IMG/VR virus record: IMGVR_UViG_3300027972_000062
Coordinates: 1-21,279 of that record
Source of the DNA: a virus
Length of the DNA: 21,279 nt
Reading direction: 5' to 3' (one strand)
Shown here one piece after another: positions 12,227 to 19,520 of this stretch. Below the pieces are notes generated by a model. It had not been told where the DNA came from, did no database searches, and saw only the letters and a list, made by a program, of their open reading frames with translations. Positions within the stretch are counted from its first letter, which is position 1. Every line of letters begins with the position of its first letter. A program made the translations under genes and the position numbers.

Positions 12227-12426
12227 GCGTAACACGTAACAGCCCCTAGATAACCCCCCTTGTTACGTGGGGGGGTGTTTCTTCTACGCGTAACAAGTTA
12301 CGCGTAACTGTTACGCGCCAGTTCAGAACTGTGTAAGGTGCCACTTTCCGAAGCGCGGCGTAACAAGCGGTTACGGGCGTAACAGCACCCATGTTTTCGA
12401 CCCCCTGTTACGCGGTTTTGTTACGC
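12227..12426. repeat. Array of twelve GTAAC/GTTAC cores (candidate replication origin or operator)
   Basis: The roughly 225-base gap after the helicase gene holds twelve copies of the core GTAAC (six on each strand). On the + strand, GTAAC starts at 12229, 12236, 12290, 12304, 12360 and 12379. GTTAC starts at 12262, 12297, 12310, 12370, 12407 and 12420. Most extend to GCGTAACA or its complement. Two close inverted pairs occur: CGCGTAAC-AA-GTTACGCG and CGCGTAAC-T-GTTACGCG. A C6/G6 hairpin (ACCCCCC ... GGGGGGT, about 12252-12275) sits at the left side and may terminate the helicase transcript. The position next to the helicase fits an iteron origin; a repressor operator is the alternative. Confidence 0.7.
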
Positions 12427-12429
12427 GGT

Positions 12430-14178
12430 TCATCCGGGGTACTCCTCGCGGGTTCCGAGCCCGAACTTCGTCCTGCCATCCGCTCCTGTTGCTAGTTTCC
12501 TCACGAGCCCATCTTCAAGCAATCGTTTCATAGGTGTACGAAGTAGGTGCTCGGGGTGACCGATTGCAACGGATAGCTGCTGATAGGTCATCTTCCCGTC
12601 TTGGCGTAGCGCGTCGATGATGCGATCCTTGACCGGCGATCGGTCGTCAGCCGCCATGATCGTGTCGGCGCTGTCTGGTTCAACCCTGGTGAAGTTCCCA
12701 CCGAATGTGAACTTGAACCCGATCGGCGGCTCACGGCGACCCTCGTTCGCCTTGGCGTGGTAGAGCCCGACACGGGCAACGTCTGCGCCCTCGTCCTGGT
12801 CGCGGCGTACCTCCCAGATCGAACGTGGTGCCGCTCCAAAGAACTGCGAGCCGAAGATCGACGTCTTGCCCGTCGTGTTCTTGGCCTGATGAGCGATGAC
12901 GAGCGACGTGACGTTTAGCGAGCGGAGTGCCTTGTAGAAGTCGTTCGCCGGTTGCGGGTTGTTCAGATCGCCGCCCGCCGCGAGACCGAGTGAATCGATG
13001 ATGATGAAGTCATGGCCATTGCGGCGTATCAGTTCCTTCACCTGTTCCGAGTCTTGGACGAGTGGAAGAGCGCAGCGACGATAGCTCGCCTTGGCCGGTT
13101 GTAGGTTCATACCGCGCCTTAGCTTGGCCCAGCGCCGCGCGAAGCTCCCGACGCTCGACTCCCAGTCTAGGTACAGCGGTGCCTGGATCTTGTGGCGCAC
13201 CTCAAGACGGTAATTCTCCTGGCCGGTCATGAGGATGTAGGTAAGCAACGCCGCTAGATATGACTTGTTGACGCCGATGTCGCCATAGATGACGGTCGGC
13301 TCGTTGCGCAACAGGATCGGGAAGAGGAGGTACTCAAGTTCCTTGGGGTCGACTTCGCTGTCCACCTGTTGAACGGGCTCGCCAGTTTCAACGTACTCGA
13401 TGACGCTCTCGGAGAGTTGTTCAAGGATCGTCGCCCACATTCCATCCGGTAGCGCGGCGACCTTCGACAGCCGATTCTCCCACGTTGCCCGTGTCTGTAC
13501 CGCTGCGAAGTTGAGTTGCCCGGAGGTGAGACGGGCGGGGATGCCAGGCATTGTCCCGGTGAATCTGACGAAGCCAGTCACCGAGCCGTCCGACTTGTGC
13601 GACTGGAGCTTGGTCGCCATGGCGCGGATACCAGGCGGGCACCAGTCGGCGCGGAGCGTCGTACCGTCAGCCTCGATCACCGGAGCGAACACGGCCACGC
13701 CGCCCATCGCTGCCTGTAACCGTGTCCCGTCGAGGATCTTCTGGGCTTCCGTGGCTACGTCGCGGATGTCGCGTCCCTCGTCATGGGCAAGCTCTTCGAT
13801 GCGAGCTGTCGCCGACATGAGCGCCCGGCGAGTAGCCTTGTCCTTGACGATCGCAACGTAGTGATCGAACCCGGCATCGGTAATCTGCTTCGTAGCGAGG
13901 TCGCCGAGGCGCACCCGTCCGCCTGCATCCTCCGTCTTGCCCATCGACTCCAGGCGGTTGGCGACGGCGATCACGTCGGGCAACGTTCCGTCATTCACTA
14001 ATGAACGTATCGCCTCGAAGACGACGCTATTCTTGACAGTGAGGAAATCGGTCGAACCGAGCTTGCCTACGTTCTCAGCCGCTACTTCAGGCCAGCCGAG
14101 CAAGCAACCTAGAACGGCCTCCTCGGCTTCAAGATTCGACGGTAAGGCTTGGACTGTAGCTCTTGGTTTGCCTGCCAT
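12430..14178 (-). CDS. Replicative helicase: DnaB-N domain fused to RepA-like ATPase and winged helix
   Basis: The 582-residue product is the probable replication helicase. Residues 10-110 form a DnaB N-terminal helical domain (PSNLEAEEAVLGCLLG ... DVIAVANRLE). A middle region (about 160-285) has beta strands and TILEQLSESVIEYVETGEPV. An AAA/RecA-type core follows: Walker A GDIGVNKS (299-306), LYLDWESS (335-342), Walker B FIIIDSLG (391-398) and VIAHQAKNTTG (427-437). The C-terminal 513-575 looks like a winged helix (VKDRIIDALRQDGKMTYQQL). In Walker A the Gly before Lys is Asn. The start is ATG 14178 with GGAGG upstream. The leader is structured, and the gene ends at the GTAAC array. Confidence 0.88.
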   Translation of the reverse strand: MAGKPRATVQALPSNLEAEEAVLGCLLGWPEVAAENVGKLGSTDFLTVKNSVVFEAIRSLVNDGTLPDVIAVANRLESMGKTEDAGGRVRLGDLATKQITDAGFDHYVAIVKDKATRRALMSATARIEELAHDEGRDIRDVATEAQKILDGTRLQAAMGGVAVFAPVIEADGTTLRADWCPPGIRAMATKLQSHKSDGSVTGFVRFTGTMPGIPARLTSGQLNFAAVQTRATWENRLSKVAALPDGMWATILEQLSESVIEYVETGEPVQQVDSEVDPKELEYLLFPILLRNEPTVIYGDIGVNKSYLAALLTYILMTGQENYRLEVRHKIQAPLYLDWESSVGSFARRWAKLRRGMNLQPAKASYRRCALPLVQDSEQVKELIRRNGHDFIIIDSLGLAAGGDLNNPQPANDFYKALRSLNVTSLVIAHQAKNTTGKTSIFGSQFFGAAPRSIWEVRRDQDEGADVARVGLYHAKANEGRREPPIGFKFTFGGNFTRVEPDSADTIMAADDRSPVKDRIIDALRQDGKMTYQQLSVAIGHPEHLLRTPMKRLLEDGLVRKLATGADGRTKFGLGTREEYPG

Positions 14179-14200
14179 TCGCCCTCCTAACGGTGAGGTT

Positions 14201-14270
14201 GGCGGGACCGAGAACCGCCGTTAGACGGCTCTCGTGCGAGCCCGGCCCTCGGCCCGCCGACACAAGTATA
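14201..14270 (-). promoter_or_regulatory. Promoter -10 and three-way-junction leader before the helicase gene
   Basis: A TATACT hexamer (14270-14265, minus) without a clear -35 lies just after the stop of the fusion gene. The RNA downstream would fold into a closed structure. GGCGGG (14258-14253) pairs with CCCGCC (14206-14201), a U bulges, and CCGAG (14252-14248) pairs with CTCGG (14212-14208). Inside are GCTC/GAGC (14241-14228) and GCCG/CGGC (14229-14217) hairpins that share two bases. It ends 22 bases before ATG 14178. It may be a riboswitch-like or protein-bound leader; no class is recognised. Confidence 0.45.
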
Positions 14271-14272
14271 CA

Positions 14273-16486
14273 TCACAAGCGCCCCACCGGAGTGAATCTC
14301 TCCTTGATGTCTGCGATCTTCCCTTTGTAGGCGACGATGATCTTCTGTTCTCGCTTGGGGAACTTCCGCATGTTCAGTGTCTTCTTTGCGTGTGCCAGCC
14401 GCGTGAACTCGGCCTCTAGGTACACGATCTTATTGTAGACCTGTAGGCCATTATCCTTGAGAAACAGTTCAGTCTCGGATTCCGAACAATGGAAGGCCCC
14501 ATGCTTATCCCGACTGTCGCCAGTCATCACAACGAAGAAGCATCCCTCGTTGAGATGGTCAATCGCAATGCGATACCCGGCGAACAAAGCGTCACGGAAC
14601 TTCTCATACGTGTCTAGGGAATTGATCTCTCCGACTGGTGGTTCACCGTCGTAATCCACGTACCTCTCAACGCGATAGTACGGCGGGCACGTGAAGACAA
14701 GATCGAACATCCCGTTGGGTTCGTAGGTTGCGCTGTCGCTCTTGACCCATTGAACGCCGGGGAACTCGCTGCATAAAGCGTTGTTCGCGTCGCACTGATT
14801 CTGGCGTAGCTCGCTCGCGACGTACTCGTAACCGTAGCTTCCGGCAACGAACCCAAACTGCACACCGCCCCCGAATGGATTGTAGATGCGCCTGCCTTCC
14901 TTTGGTGTGAAGAATCGAAGGATGACCTCACACGCCACGGGGTCAAGCACTGAAGCATTGCCGTTGTGCGCATGACCTGTCACAACGTTTGCGAACCCGT
15001 TCTCGCCTTGCCAACAGCCCTCACGCGTTGCGAAGAGGGGGTTTGCGATCCCTCGGGCCTCACCTACTTCAGATATCTGTTTGTTCCACTCCTTCTTCAG
15101 CTTGACCCACTCCCCCTTCACTGAGTCCCACACGTTGGTCATCGTTATGTGTGCGAGCAACTTCATGCGGACAGTCGACAACTCCCCATGTACCATGTAG
15201 CAGAACCCCGACATAGCAAGGTAGGTAGTGAATCCCAGACTCTCAAACAGCGCAGGAGTCTCGAACTTGCTCTTGGGGTTTGTCGTCATCAGGGCGGGGT
15301 ATCCGTTGACGTTGCGCTTGATGACCTCAAGGGCCATCTGCTTGTACAGGTCGTCACTGTACTTCTCTGGGACGATGACCGATTGCAGCAGACAGAATTC
15401 CTTGACGGTATCATTGTTCTGGAAGGTGAAGAACCCCGCGAACGCATCGTTGATCTTCAGGATGATCGCAGAATGGATCTGCATGTTCTTGCGAGCCGCC
15501 CGGTGCGCTATGCCGTCTTCGAGTGCAAGTTTCGCAACAGCCTCCTCGTAACCGGACCCGATGACGCTAGGGACATAGACGAAATCTACAACGTCCTCGA
15601 ACATGCTCTCTTCTATCACTGTCCGTTCCTCCTTTGTCGCCGCTCCATTGGTCGGCGCTTGTTCGACCCCGCACTGATCGGGGCATGTACTACACGTTCC
15701 CAAGTAGACAGATGGAATATGCAGGGAAACGATCTTGCCGCCTCCGATTGATTCAGCTCTCCTAGCAACGATGATGTCTCTGTTTACGGCGTGTGGATTC
15801 GACTTGCGCGGACGAAGCGGGTTGTCGATCACTGGTACAAGAGACAGGAGATAGTCCTGCTTATCGTTGCATCGTCGTGCCCACTCGGAGGTTCCGTAGT
15901 TGCACGTTACCACTCGATTGATGCTCCGCACCCCGGCGGCACGGAGGCGCTCAAGTTGTGCGACGCGATGGGCCGTCTCTTCGTCAGTGTCTAATCCGCT
16001 TGTAGAAGTATTAACGACCGCCTTTAGCCAGCGGAGATCGTCAATCTGCTCGTCGGTCAAAGGAACCCAATGCTTCGTAATGACCACAGGGATCTTCTTC
16101 GTCCACCGAAGCGCACGGAGCACCGCAATCGTGTGTTTCCAGTCGTGACACGGGTCGCCGAATGTACCTACCCTATACCACTTAGCCGGTAGGGTCAGCA
16201 TCCTCCTGACGATGGTGTCTCGGTGTTCCCTGCCGCAGAACTGCCTACTGACGCTAGTAGCAAAGTCAATCCCTAGCCTGATAGCCGTCCTTGCCGCGTA
16301 ACACTCCCCGTAGCACCCGCCTTGCGGATATGCTTCCATCCCCATTGTGCAACCCTTCACAGTATCAACATCTAGGACGCCTTTCCTGTTCTCGTTTGCA
16401 GTCAGGATCGGCAGATAGAGCCTTGGGATTGCCGCAATGACTTCGCCGCCGAACAGCGATAGCCGCACCGTCTTTCCGCATTGCAT
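14273..16486 (-). CDS. Radical-SAM-like / GNAT-like / DNA-methylase-like fusion, predicted DNA modification enzyme
   Basis: This 737-residue product has three parts (numbering from the GTG at 16498, four residues longer). Residues 50-280 look radical-SAM-like, related to phage Gp37/Gp68 (DUF5131). C50, C62 and C66 lie in GC-TMG ... GGCYGECYAAR, with VGTFGDPCHDW, VVITKHWVPLTDEQI and a second cluster GTCSTCPDQCG. Residues 300-440 look GNAT-like (AIILKINDAFAGFFTFQ, LLQSVIVPEKYSDDLYKQMA, ALFESLGF). Residues 490-730 are methylase-like: motif I YNPFGGGVQFGFVA, catalytic-type FTCPPYY, and MTGDSRDKHGAFH. This suggests a base-modifying enzyme acting on phage DNA. GC content seems lower than in its neighbours. 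ATG 16486 (GGTGG ahead) is preferred, but GTG 16495 or 16498 is possible. Confidence 0.85.
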   Translation of the reverse strand: MQCGKTVRLSLFGGEVIAAIPRLYLPILTANENRKGVLDVDTVKGCTMGMEAYPQGGCYGECYAARTAIRLGIDFATSVSRQFCGREHRDTIVRRMLTLPAKWYRVGTFGDPCHDWKHTIAVLRALRWTKKIPVVITKHWVPLTDEQIDDLRWLKAVVNTSTSGLDTDEETAHRVAQLERLRAAGVRSINRVVTCNYGTSEWARRCNDKQDYLLSLVPVIDNPLRPRKSNPHAVNRDIIVARRAESIGGGKIVSLHIPSVYLGTCSTCPDQCGVEQAPTNGAATKEERTVIEESMFEDVVDFVYVPSVIGSGYEEAVAKLALEDGIAHRAARKNMQIHSAIILKINDAFAGFFTFQNNDTVKEFCLLQSVIVPEKYSDDLYKQMALEVIKRNVNGYPALMTTNPKSKFETPALFESLGFTTYLAMSGFCYMVHGELSTVRMKLLAHITMTNVWDSVKGEWVKLKKEWNKQISEVGEARGIANPLFATREGCWQGENGFANVVTGHAHNGNASVLDPVACEVILRFFTPKEGRRIYNPFGGGVQFGFVAGSYGYEYVASELRQNQCDANNALCSEFPGVQWVKSDSATYEPNGMFDLVFTCPPYYRVERYVDYDGEPPVGEINSLDTYEKFRDALFAGYRIAIDHLNEGCFFVVMTGDSRDKHGAFHCSESETELFLKDNGLQVYNKIVYLEAEFTRLAHAKKTLNMRKFPKREQKIIVAYKGKIADIKERFTPVGRL

Positions 16487-16507
16487 GTTATCCACCACGC
16501 GCTCACG

Positions 16508-17332
16508 TTACGCCTCGACTTGACGAACCTCGCCGATCGGCAGACGCCCGTCAGGCGGGGATGTCGGCGCGCCCGGCGTCACGTCGATGAACGGGTCCGG
16601 CTGGCCGAGCTTCGCGTCCTCGACCTCGAACGCTCGTGCGAGCAAGGCGTCTTCGGCAGGCGTGAGCGGCATCAGCTTCGTCGCTGCACGGACGATCGTC
16701 TTCATGACCATCGCGGAGTAGTCTGTGCGCCACGGGCCGTCGTCGGCCTTCTTCGACTTCATGCGTAGCCGCTCGATCTCTGCCTTGTTGAGAACGAGGT
16801 GACGCTGCGCCACGGCGCGACCGTCGATCACGTCCCACCACACGGCGTATCCGGCCTTGAGTTCCTGCCGGTTGTCGAAGCCGATGACGCCGCTGTACTT
16901 CGGCTCGTGGTCGAGGATCGTCTGCAGCCCGCGCCGGTAGGTGAACGGATCGTCCTTGTGAACCAGCCCAACCTCGAAGCCAGCAAGCTTCTTCGACCTG
17001 TAGCAGATGTCGAGCAATCCGCGATAGCCCGCGACGAATGTTGCATCCCGCGACCCCTGCTTGTTGCGGAACGATAGCACGTGTCCGAGGTTCATCAGGC
17101 CCGTGGGCAATAGCTTCAACGCAGCGGCGTCCTCAAGCGCCGTGCGGAAGCTGTCGACGGTACACTGCTTGAGGTCGGGATTGCGGCGCACGCACGCTTC
17201 GGCCATCGCGAGCAGACGCCCTGCGGCCGCTTCGTCACCCTCGCCGTAGATCTGCGTGAGCTTCGGCTTCCACACGCGGAGCAGATCCCCGAGGTTCCGA
17301 TCGCTGTCGATCACTGCCGGTCTGACTTCCAT
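16508..17332 (-). CDS. recT: RecT-family single-strand annealing protein
   Basis: The 274-residue product shows the RecT pattern in order. These are CVRRNPDLKQCTVDSFRTAL, EDAAALKLLPTGLMNLGHVL, SFRNKQGSRDATFVAGYRGL, DICYRSKKLAGFEVGLVHKD, and GPWRTDYSAMVMKTIVRAAT with KLMPLTP. RecT anneals complementary single strands and works with an exonuclease in phage recombination and replication of ends. Here the preceding gene encodes a Cas4/RecB-like nuclease whose TGA overlaps this ATG (TGATG), the expected pairing. The start is ATG 17332 with GGAGG 4 bases ahead. The C-terminal tail is Pro/Asp-rich and could bind a single-strand-binding protein. Confidence 0.92.
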   Translation of the reverse strand: MEVRPAVIDSDRNLGDLLRVWKPKLTQIYGEGDEAAAGRLLAMAEACVRRNPDLKQCTVDSFRTALEDAAALKLLPTGLMNLGHVLSFRNKQGSRDATFVAGYRGLLDICYRSKKLAGFEVGLVHKDDPFTYRRGLQTILDHEPKYSGVIGFDNRQELKAGYAVWWDVIDGRAVAQRHLVLNKAEIERLRMKSKKADDGPWRTDYSAMVMKTIVRAATKLMPLTPAEDALLARAFEVEDAKLGQPDPFIDVTPGAPTSPPDGRLPIGEVRQVEA

Positions 17333-18492
17333 CACGCCTCCTTGACTTCGACGTACTCGACCGCAGGCCCGCGAGTCATGGCCCCGGTCTGCTCTAGCTC
17401 GCTGAAGACGTCTTGTTTGAGTTGCGCCTTCTCACCACGTTCGGCTTTCGACGCAACGAAGGATTCTACGTCCGATTTGCCGAGCGAGACCATGGCGGCG
17501 AGTTCGTCGTCGGTGATCTGCCCGAACCGCTCTCGGAGGTACGGGAGTACCCGCTCCGGCTTGAGGCTCGGTCGCCCCGCACGGCTAACGAGCTTGATAT
17601 GCTGCCCGCTCGGCATTGGGATGTCGCCGCCCATCGACTTGACGGCGTCTGTCGCCATGCGCAAGTGCTCCTCGCATAGCTGCTTGAGGAATCGCGCCTG
17701 GACGATCGATCGCCCGAAGCCTGCCGGATCTACTAGCTCGCCGTTGAAGGGCACTAGATCGGCCCTACGCTCGCTCGTGAGGACTTCCACGGCGGCGAGC
17801 ATGAGGTCGCGGCGTCCGGGGCAGGCAGCGACACGCAGGCAGTAGCGGCACGCATCGCCGGGGGTGAACGTCTTGCCGTCCCAGCGCAGTTCCCCATCAA
17901 GCTCGAATCCGAACATCAAGGCGTCAACGGCTCGATGCGACATCACCGTTGCTTCTGCTGACCGCAGCCATGCCAGGATCACGACGACTCGAACGGGTGT
18001 ATGTCTGATGAAGTGCTGCAACCCGAGCGCCGCGTATCCCTGCATCTGCCGAATGTACCGCGAGTCTTCGTCCTTCTCTCCCGTCTTCCAGTCAATCACG
18101 TAGACGGTAGGCTCGCCGCCTTCGAGCGAAACGAAGTCGAGCACGTCAGGCCGTCCGGTCAGTTCGACGCCCTCCGCGATCTTCGTCCCGAGCTGAACTT
18201 CAACAAGCGGGAACTCGCTTAGGAACTTGCGATACTCGCGGAGGAACTTCATGCCCTGGTAGCCGAGAATCCTCACGTCCTTCTCATCCGCGCCGTATGC
18301 TTCCGCGTAGGGTTTCACGTCGGGAAGCTCTCGATAGTGATTCTTGACGATGTCGGCCATGAGGGCGTGAACGGCGATACCAGTCTTCGTCGCCTCGGTT
18401 GGCTCATGGTCAATCAGTACCGCGTCGTTCTCGGTGTGCGCGCTTGCGGGGCACGCGAAGAGACGATCAAGCGAACTGCAACGGATCTTCAC
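17332..18492 (-). CDS. PD-(D/E)XK nuclease, Cas4/RecB-like, with probable Fe-S cluster
   Basis: The 386-residue product is a predicted exonuclease partner of RecT. The nuclease core shows GIAVHALMADIV (His 42), ELTGRPDVLDF (Asp 116), VYVIDWKTGE (Asp 134, Lys 136) and RQMQGYAALGL (Gln 149, Tyr 153). Cysteines are arranged as one near the N-terminus (LFACPAS, Cys 14) and three after the core (DACRYCLRVAACPGRR; Cys 215, 218, 224), the Cas4/AddB-type iron-sulfur layout. The C-terminal half is helical and unassigned. The start is GTG 18492 with GGGAGG 5 bases upstream and a GTGA overlap; an open frame to 18654 overlaps another gene and is excluded. Confidence 0.88.
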   Translation of the reverse strand: MKIRCSSLDRLFACPASAHTENDAVLIDHEPTEATKTGIAVHALMADIVKNHYRELPDVKPYAEAYGADEKDVRILGYQGMKFLREYRKFLSEFPLVEVQLGTKIAEGVELTGRPDVLDFVSLEGGEPTVYVIDWKTGEKDEDSRYIRQMQGYAALGLQHFIRHTPVRVVVILAWLRSAEATVMSHRAVDALMFGFELDGELRWDGKTFTPGDACRYCLRVAACPGRRDLMLAAVEVLTSERRADLVPFNGELVDPAGFGRSIVQARFLKQLCEEHLRMATDAVKSMGGDIPMPSGQHIKLVSRAGRPSLKPERVLPYLRERFGQITDDELAAMVSLGKSDVESFVASKAERGEKAQLKQDVFSELEQTGAMTRGPAVEYVEVKEA

Positions 18493-18668
18493 GCGGCCTC
18501 CCCGACGAACCAGTTGATGATCGGCTTGAGCGCCTTGTTGAGATGCCAGGCCATACGCTCCCACGGAGACTTCCGCCGCGCAACACCGCCCCAATAGCAC
18601 TTCGGGGCTTGCTCCTTGAGAGCGATCAGAAGATCCAACTGCGTCTGCCACCATACCTGCGTCTTCAC
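18489..18668 (-). CDS. 59-residue basic hypothetical protein, GTG start
   Basis: GTG 18668 has GGAGG 6 bases upstream and overlaps the TGA of the preceding gene (GTGA), while its own TGA 18491-18489 overlaps the GTG of the nuclease gene, so it fits exactly. The product starts MKTQVWWQTQLDLLIALKEQ, continues APKCYWGGVARRKSPWERMA and ends WHLNKALKPIINWFVGEAA. It is tryptophan-rich and basic, with no recognised family. Its place before the nuclease and RecT genes makes a recombination accessory plausible but unproven. Confidence 0.7.
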   Translation of the reverse strand: MKTQVWWQTQLDLLIALKEQAPKCYWGGVARRKSPWERMAWHLNKALKPIINWFVGEAA

Positions 18669-18841
18669 TCCTCGCCTCCTTGCACGTACCCAGCGTACTC
18701 CTCGGTCTCCGCGTAGGCTTCGACCGCCCGCTCGATCAGCTCACGGTACGTCCCGCCCGCTGCCTTCCACTTCCGCAACGCCTCCGCCGCTGGGCTGTCC
18801 GCCGTGAGGTTGAAACCGCTGACATGGATTAGCTTCTCCAT
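18665..18841 (-). CDS. 58-residue hypothetical protein, two-helix
   Basis: The product starts MEKLIHVSGFNLTADSPAAE, continues ALRKWKAAGGTYRELIERAV and ends EAYAETEEYAGYVQGGEE. A short strand followed by two helices (AAEALRKWK and YRELIERAVEAYAE) is similar in outline to ribbon-helix-helix proteins but lacks their basic strand, so I make no functional call. The start is ATG 18841, overlapping the upstream TGA, with AAGGAGG ahead. It belongs to the early operon that leads into the nuclease and RecT genes. Confidence 0.65.
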   Translation of the reverse strand: MEKLIHVSGFNLTADSPAAEALRKWKAAGGTYRELIERAVEAYAETEEYAGYVQGGEE

Positions 18842-18963
18842 CACGCCTCCTTCCCTGTCCCGCCGCAATCCGGGCACGTGCCCTCGCCGTCGCCGACCAC
18901 GCCGCGCCAGTGATAGTGTGCGGGCACGGTGCCGGTCCCCTTGCACGTCTCGCACTTGTCCAT
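18841..18963 (-). CDS. 40-residue DnaJ-type zinc-finger protein
   Basis: The product starts MDKCETCKGTGTVPAHYHWR and ends GVVGDGEGTCPDCGGTGKEA. Two C-x2-C-x-G-x-G knuckles (CETCKGTG and CPDCGGTG) match the DnaJ central zinc-finger repeat, enough for one zinc ion. Stand-alone versions are frequent in phage genomes. No J domain is present. The start is ATG 18963 with GGAGG 4 bases upstream; the end overlaps the next ATG. Function is unknown. Confidence 0.75.
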   Translation of the reverse strand: MDKCETCKGTGTVPAHYHWRGVVGDGEGTCPDCGGTGKEA

Positions 18964-18964
18964 G

Positions 18965-19243
18965 CTACCTCCCGAGGTCTTCCCGCAACGTGACTTCGCG
19001 GCCAGCCTCCGCGTCAGCCTCATCCCGCGCCTCACGCGCACGGAACAGGCAGAGGTCAGCCCTGTCGAGATCGTATTGCGCGTCAGTGGCGATGCACTCC
19101 ATCTTCGTCTTCGTGTCCGCGTCCCCGGTGGAGTCACAGATGAGCCGCGCCTGCCCGCGTACCGAGAGCAGCTTGTCGCGCAGCATCTCAAGCATCTTGA
19201 TCTCATCCTGAAGGGACACCTTGCCTAAAATCCTGATGGGCAT
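18965..19243 (-). CDS. Helical hypothetical protein of the early operon
   Basis: The 92-residue product starts MPIRILGKVSLQDEIKMLEM and continues LRDKLLSVRGQARLICDSTG, then a charged helical end (DLDRADLCLFRAREARDEAD). It looks like two or three long amphipathic helices that could pair as a coiled coil. No family is recognised. The start is ATG 19243 with AAGGAGG upstream. It is the second gene after the strong promoter at 19436-19463. Confidence 0.7.
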   Translation of the reverse strand: MPIRILGKVSLQDEIKMLEMLRDKLLSVRGQARLICDSTGDADTKTKMECIATDAQYDLDRADLCLFRAREARDEADAEAGREVTLREDLGR

Positions 19244-19252
19244 TACGCCTCC

Positions 19253-19423
19253 TTACTTGAGCGCCGGGCCGATGCAATTCAATCCGGCCAAGATAGCGAC
19301 ACAGGCTGCGAGCATCGCAACAGCATTCCCTTGGAGCGCACCGCAGATGAACAGGAAAACTCCTGCGAGAGCAGACATCCCTCCGACGATCGCGATAACG
19401 ATTCGCACGGTTTTCATCTCCAT
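19253..19423 (-). CDS. 56-residue membrane protein, first gene of the early operon
   Basis: The product starts MEMKTVRIVIAIVGGMSALA, continues GVFLFICGALQGNAVAMLAA and ends CVAILAGLNCIGPALK. Two hydrophobic helices (about residues 7-28 and 34-50) joined by a short polar turn suggest a two-span inner-membrane hairpin. The start is ATG 19423 after GAGGTG; the ATG two codons later is an alternative. It follows a near-consensus promoter directly. The role is unknown; a superinfection-immunity or holin-type role is possible. Confidence 0.65.
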   Translation of the reverse strand: MEMKTVRIVIAIVGGMSALAGVFLFICGALQGNAVAMLAACVAILAGLNCIGPALK

Positions 19424-19435
19424 CACCTCACCACC

Positions 19436-19463
19436 AGTATACAGATGTATATGGCTATGTCAA
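19436..19463 (-). promoter_or_regulatory. Strong sigma-70-type promoter, TTGACA-16-TATACT
   Basis: On the minus strand a perfect TTGACA (19463-19458) is followed after 16 bases by TATACT (19441-19436), preceded by TG. It sits just after a terminator and just before the first early gene, and it is the best promoter match I found in the window. It should drive the recombination and modification genes leftwards. Confidence 0.75.
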
Positions 19464-19465
19464 GG

Positions 19466-19502
19466 GGGAGAAAGAGCAAGGCGGGGATAGCTAGTCCCCG
19501 CC
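19466..19502 (-). terminator. Terminator hairpin with ACTAGC-type loop
   Basis: On the minus strand GGCGGGGA (19502-19495) pairs with TCCCCGCC (19487-19480) around CTAGCTA, followed by TTGCTCTTTCTCC. The stem is eight perfect base pairs. It separates the lipoprotein region from the early promoter that begins three bases after its tail. Confidence 0.65.
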
Positions 19503-19520
19503 CGCAAGGAGGCGTCCGCA

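Noticed and set aside
12227-12426. CRISPR array
   Set aside because: The repeats are only 5-8 bases, occur on both strands and have no regular spacers; no cas genes are present. The Cas4-like protein is better explained as a RecT-partner nuclease.
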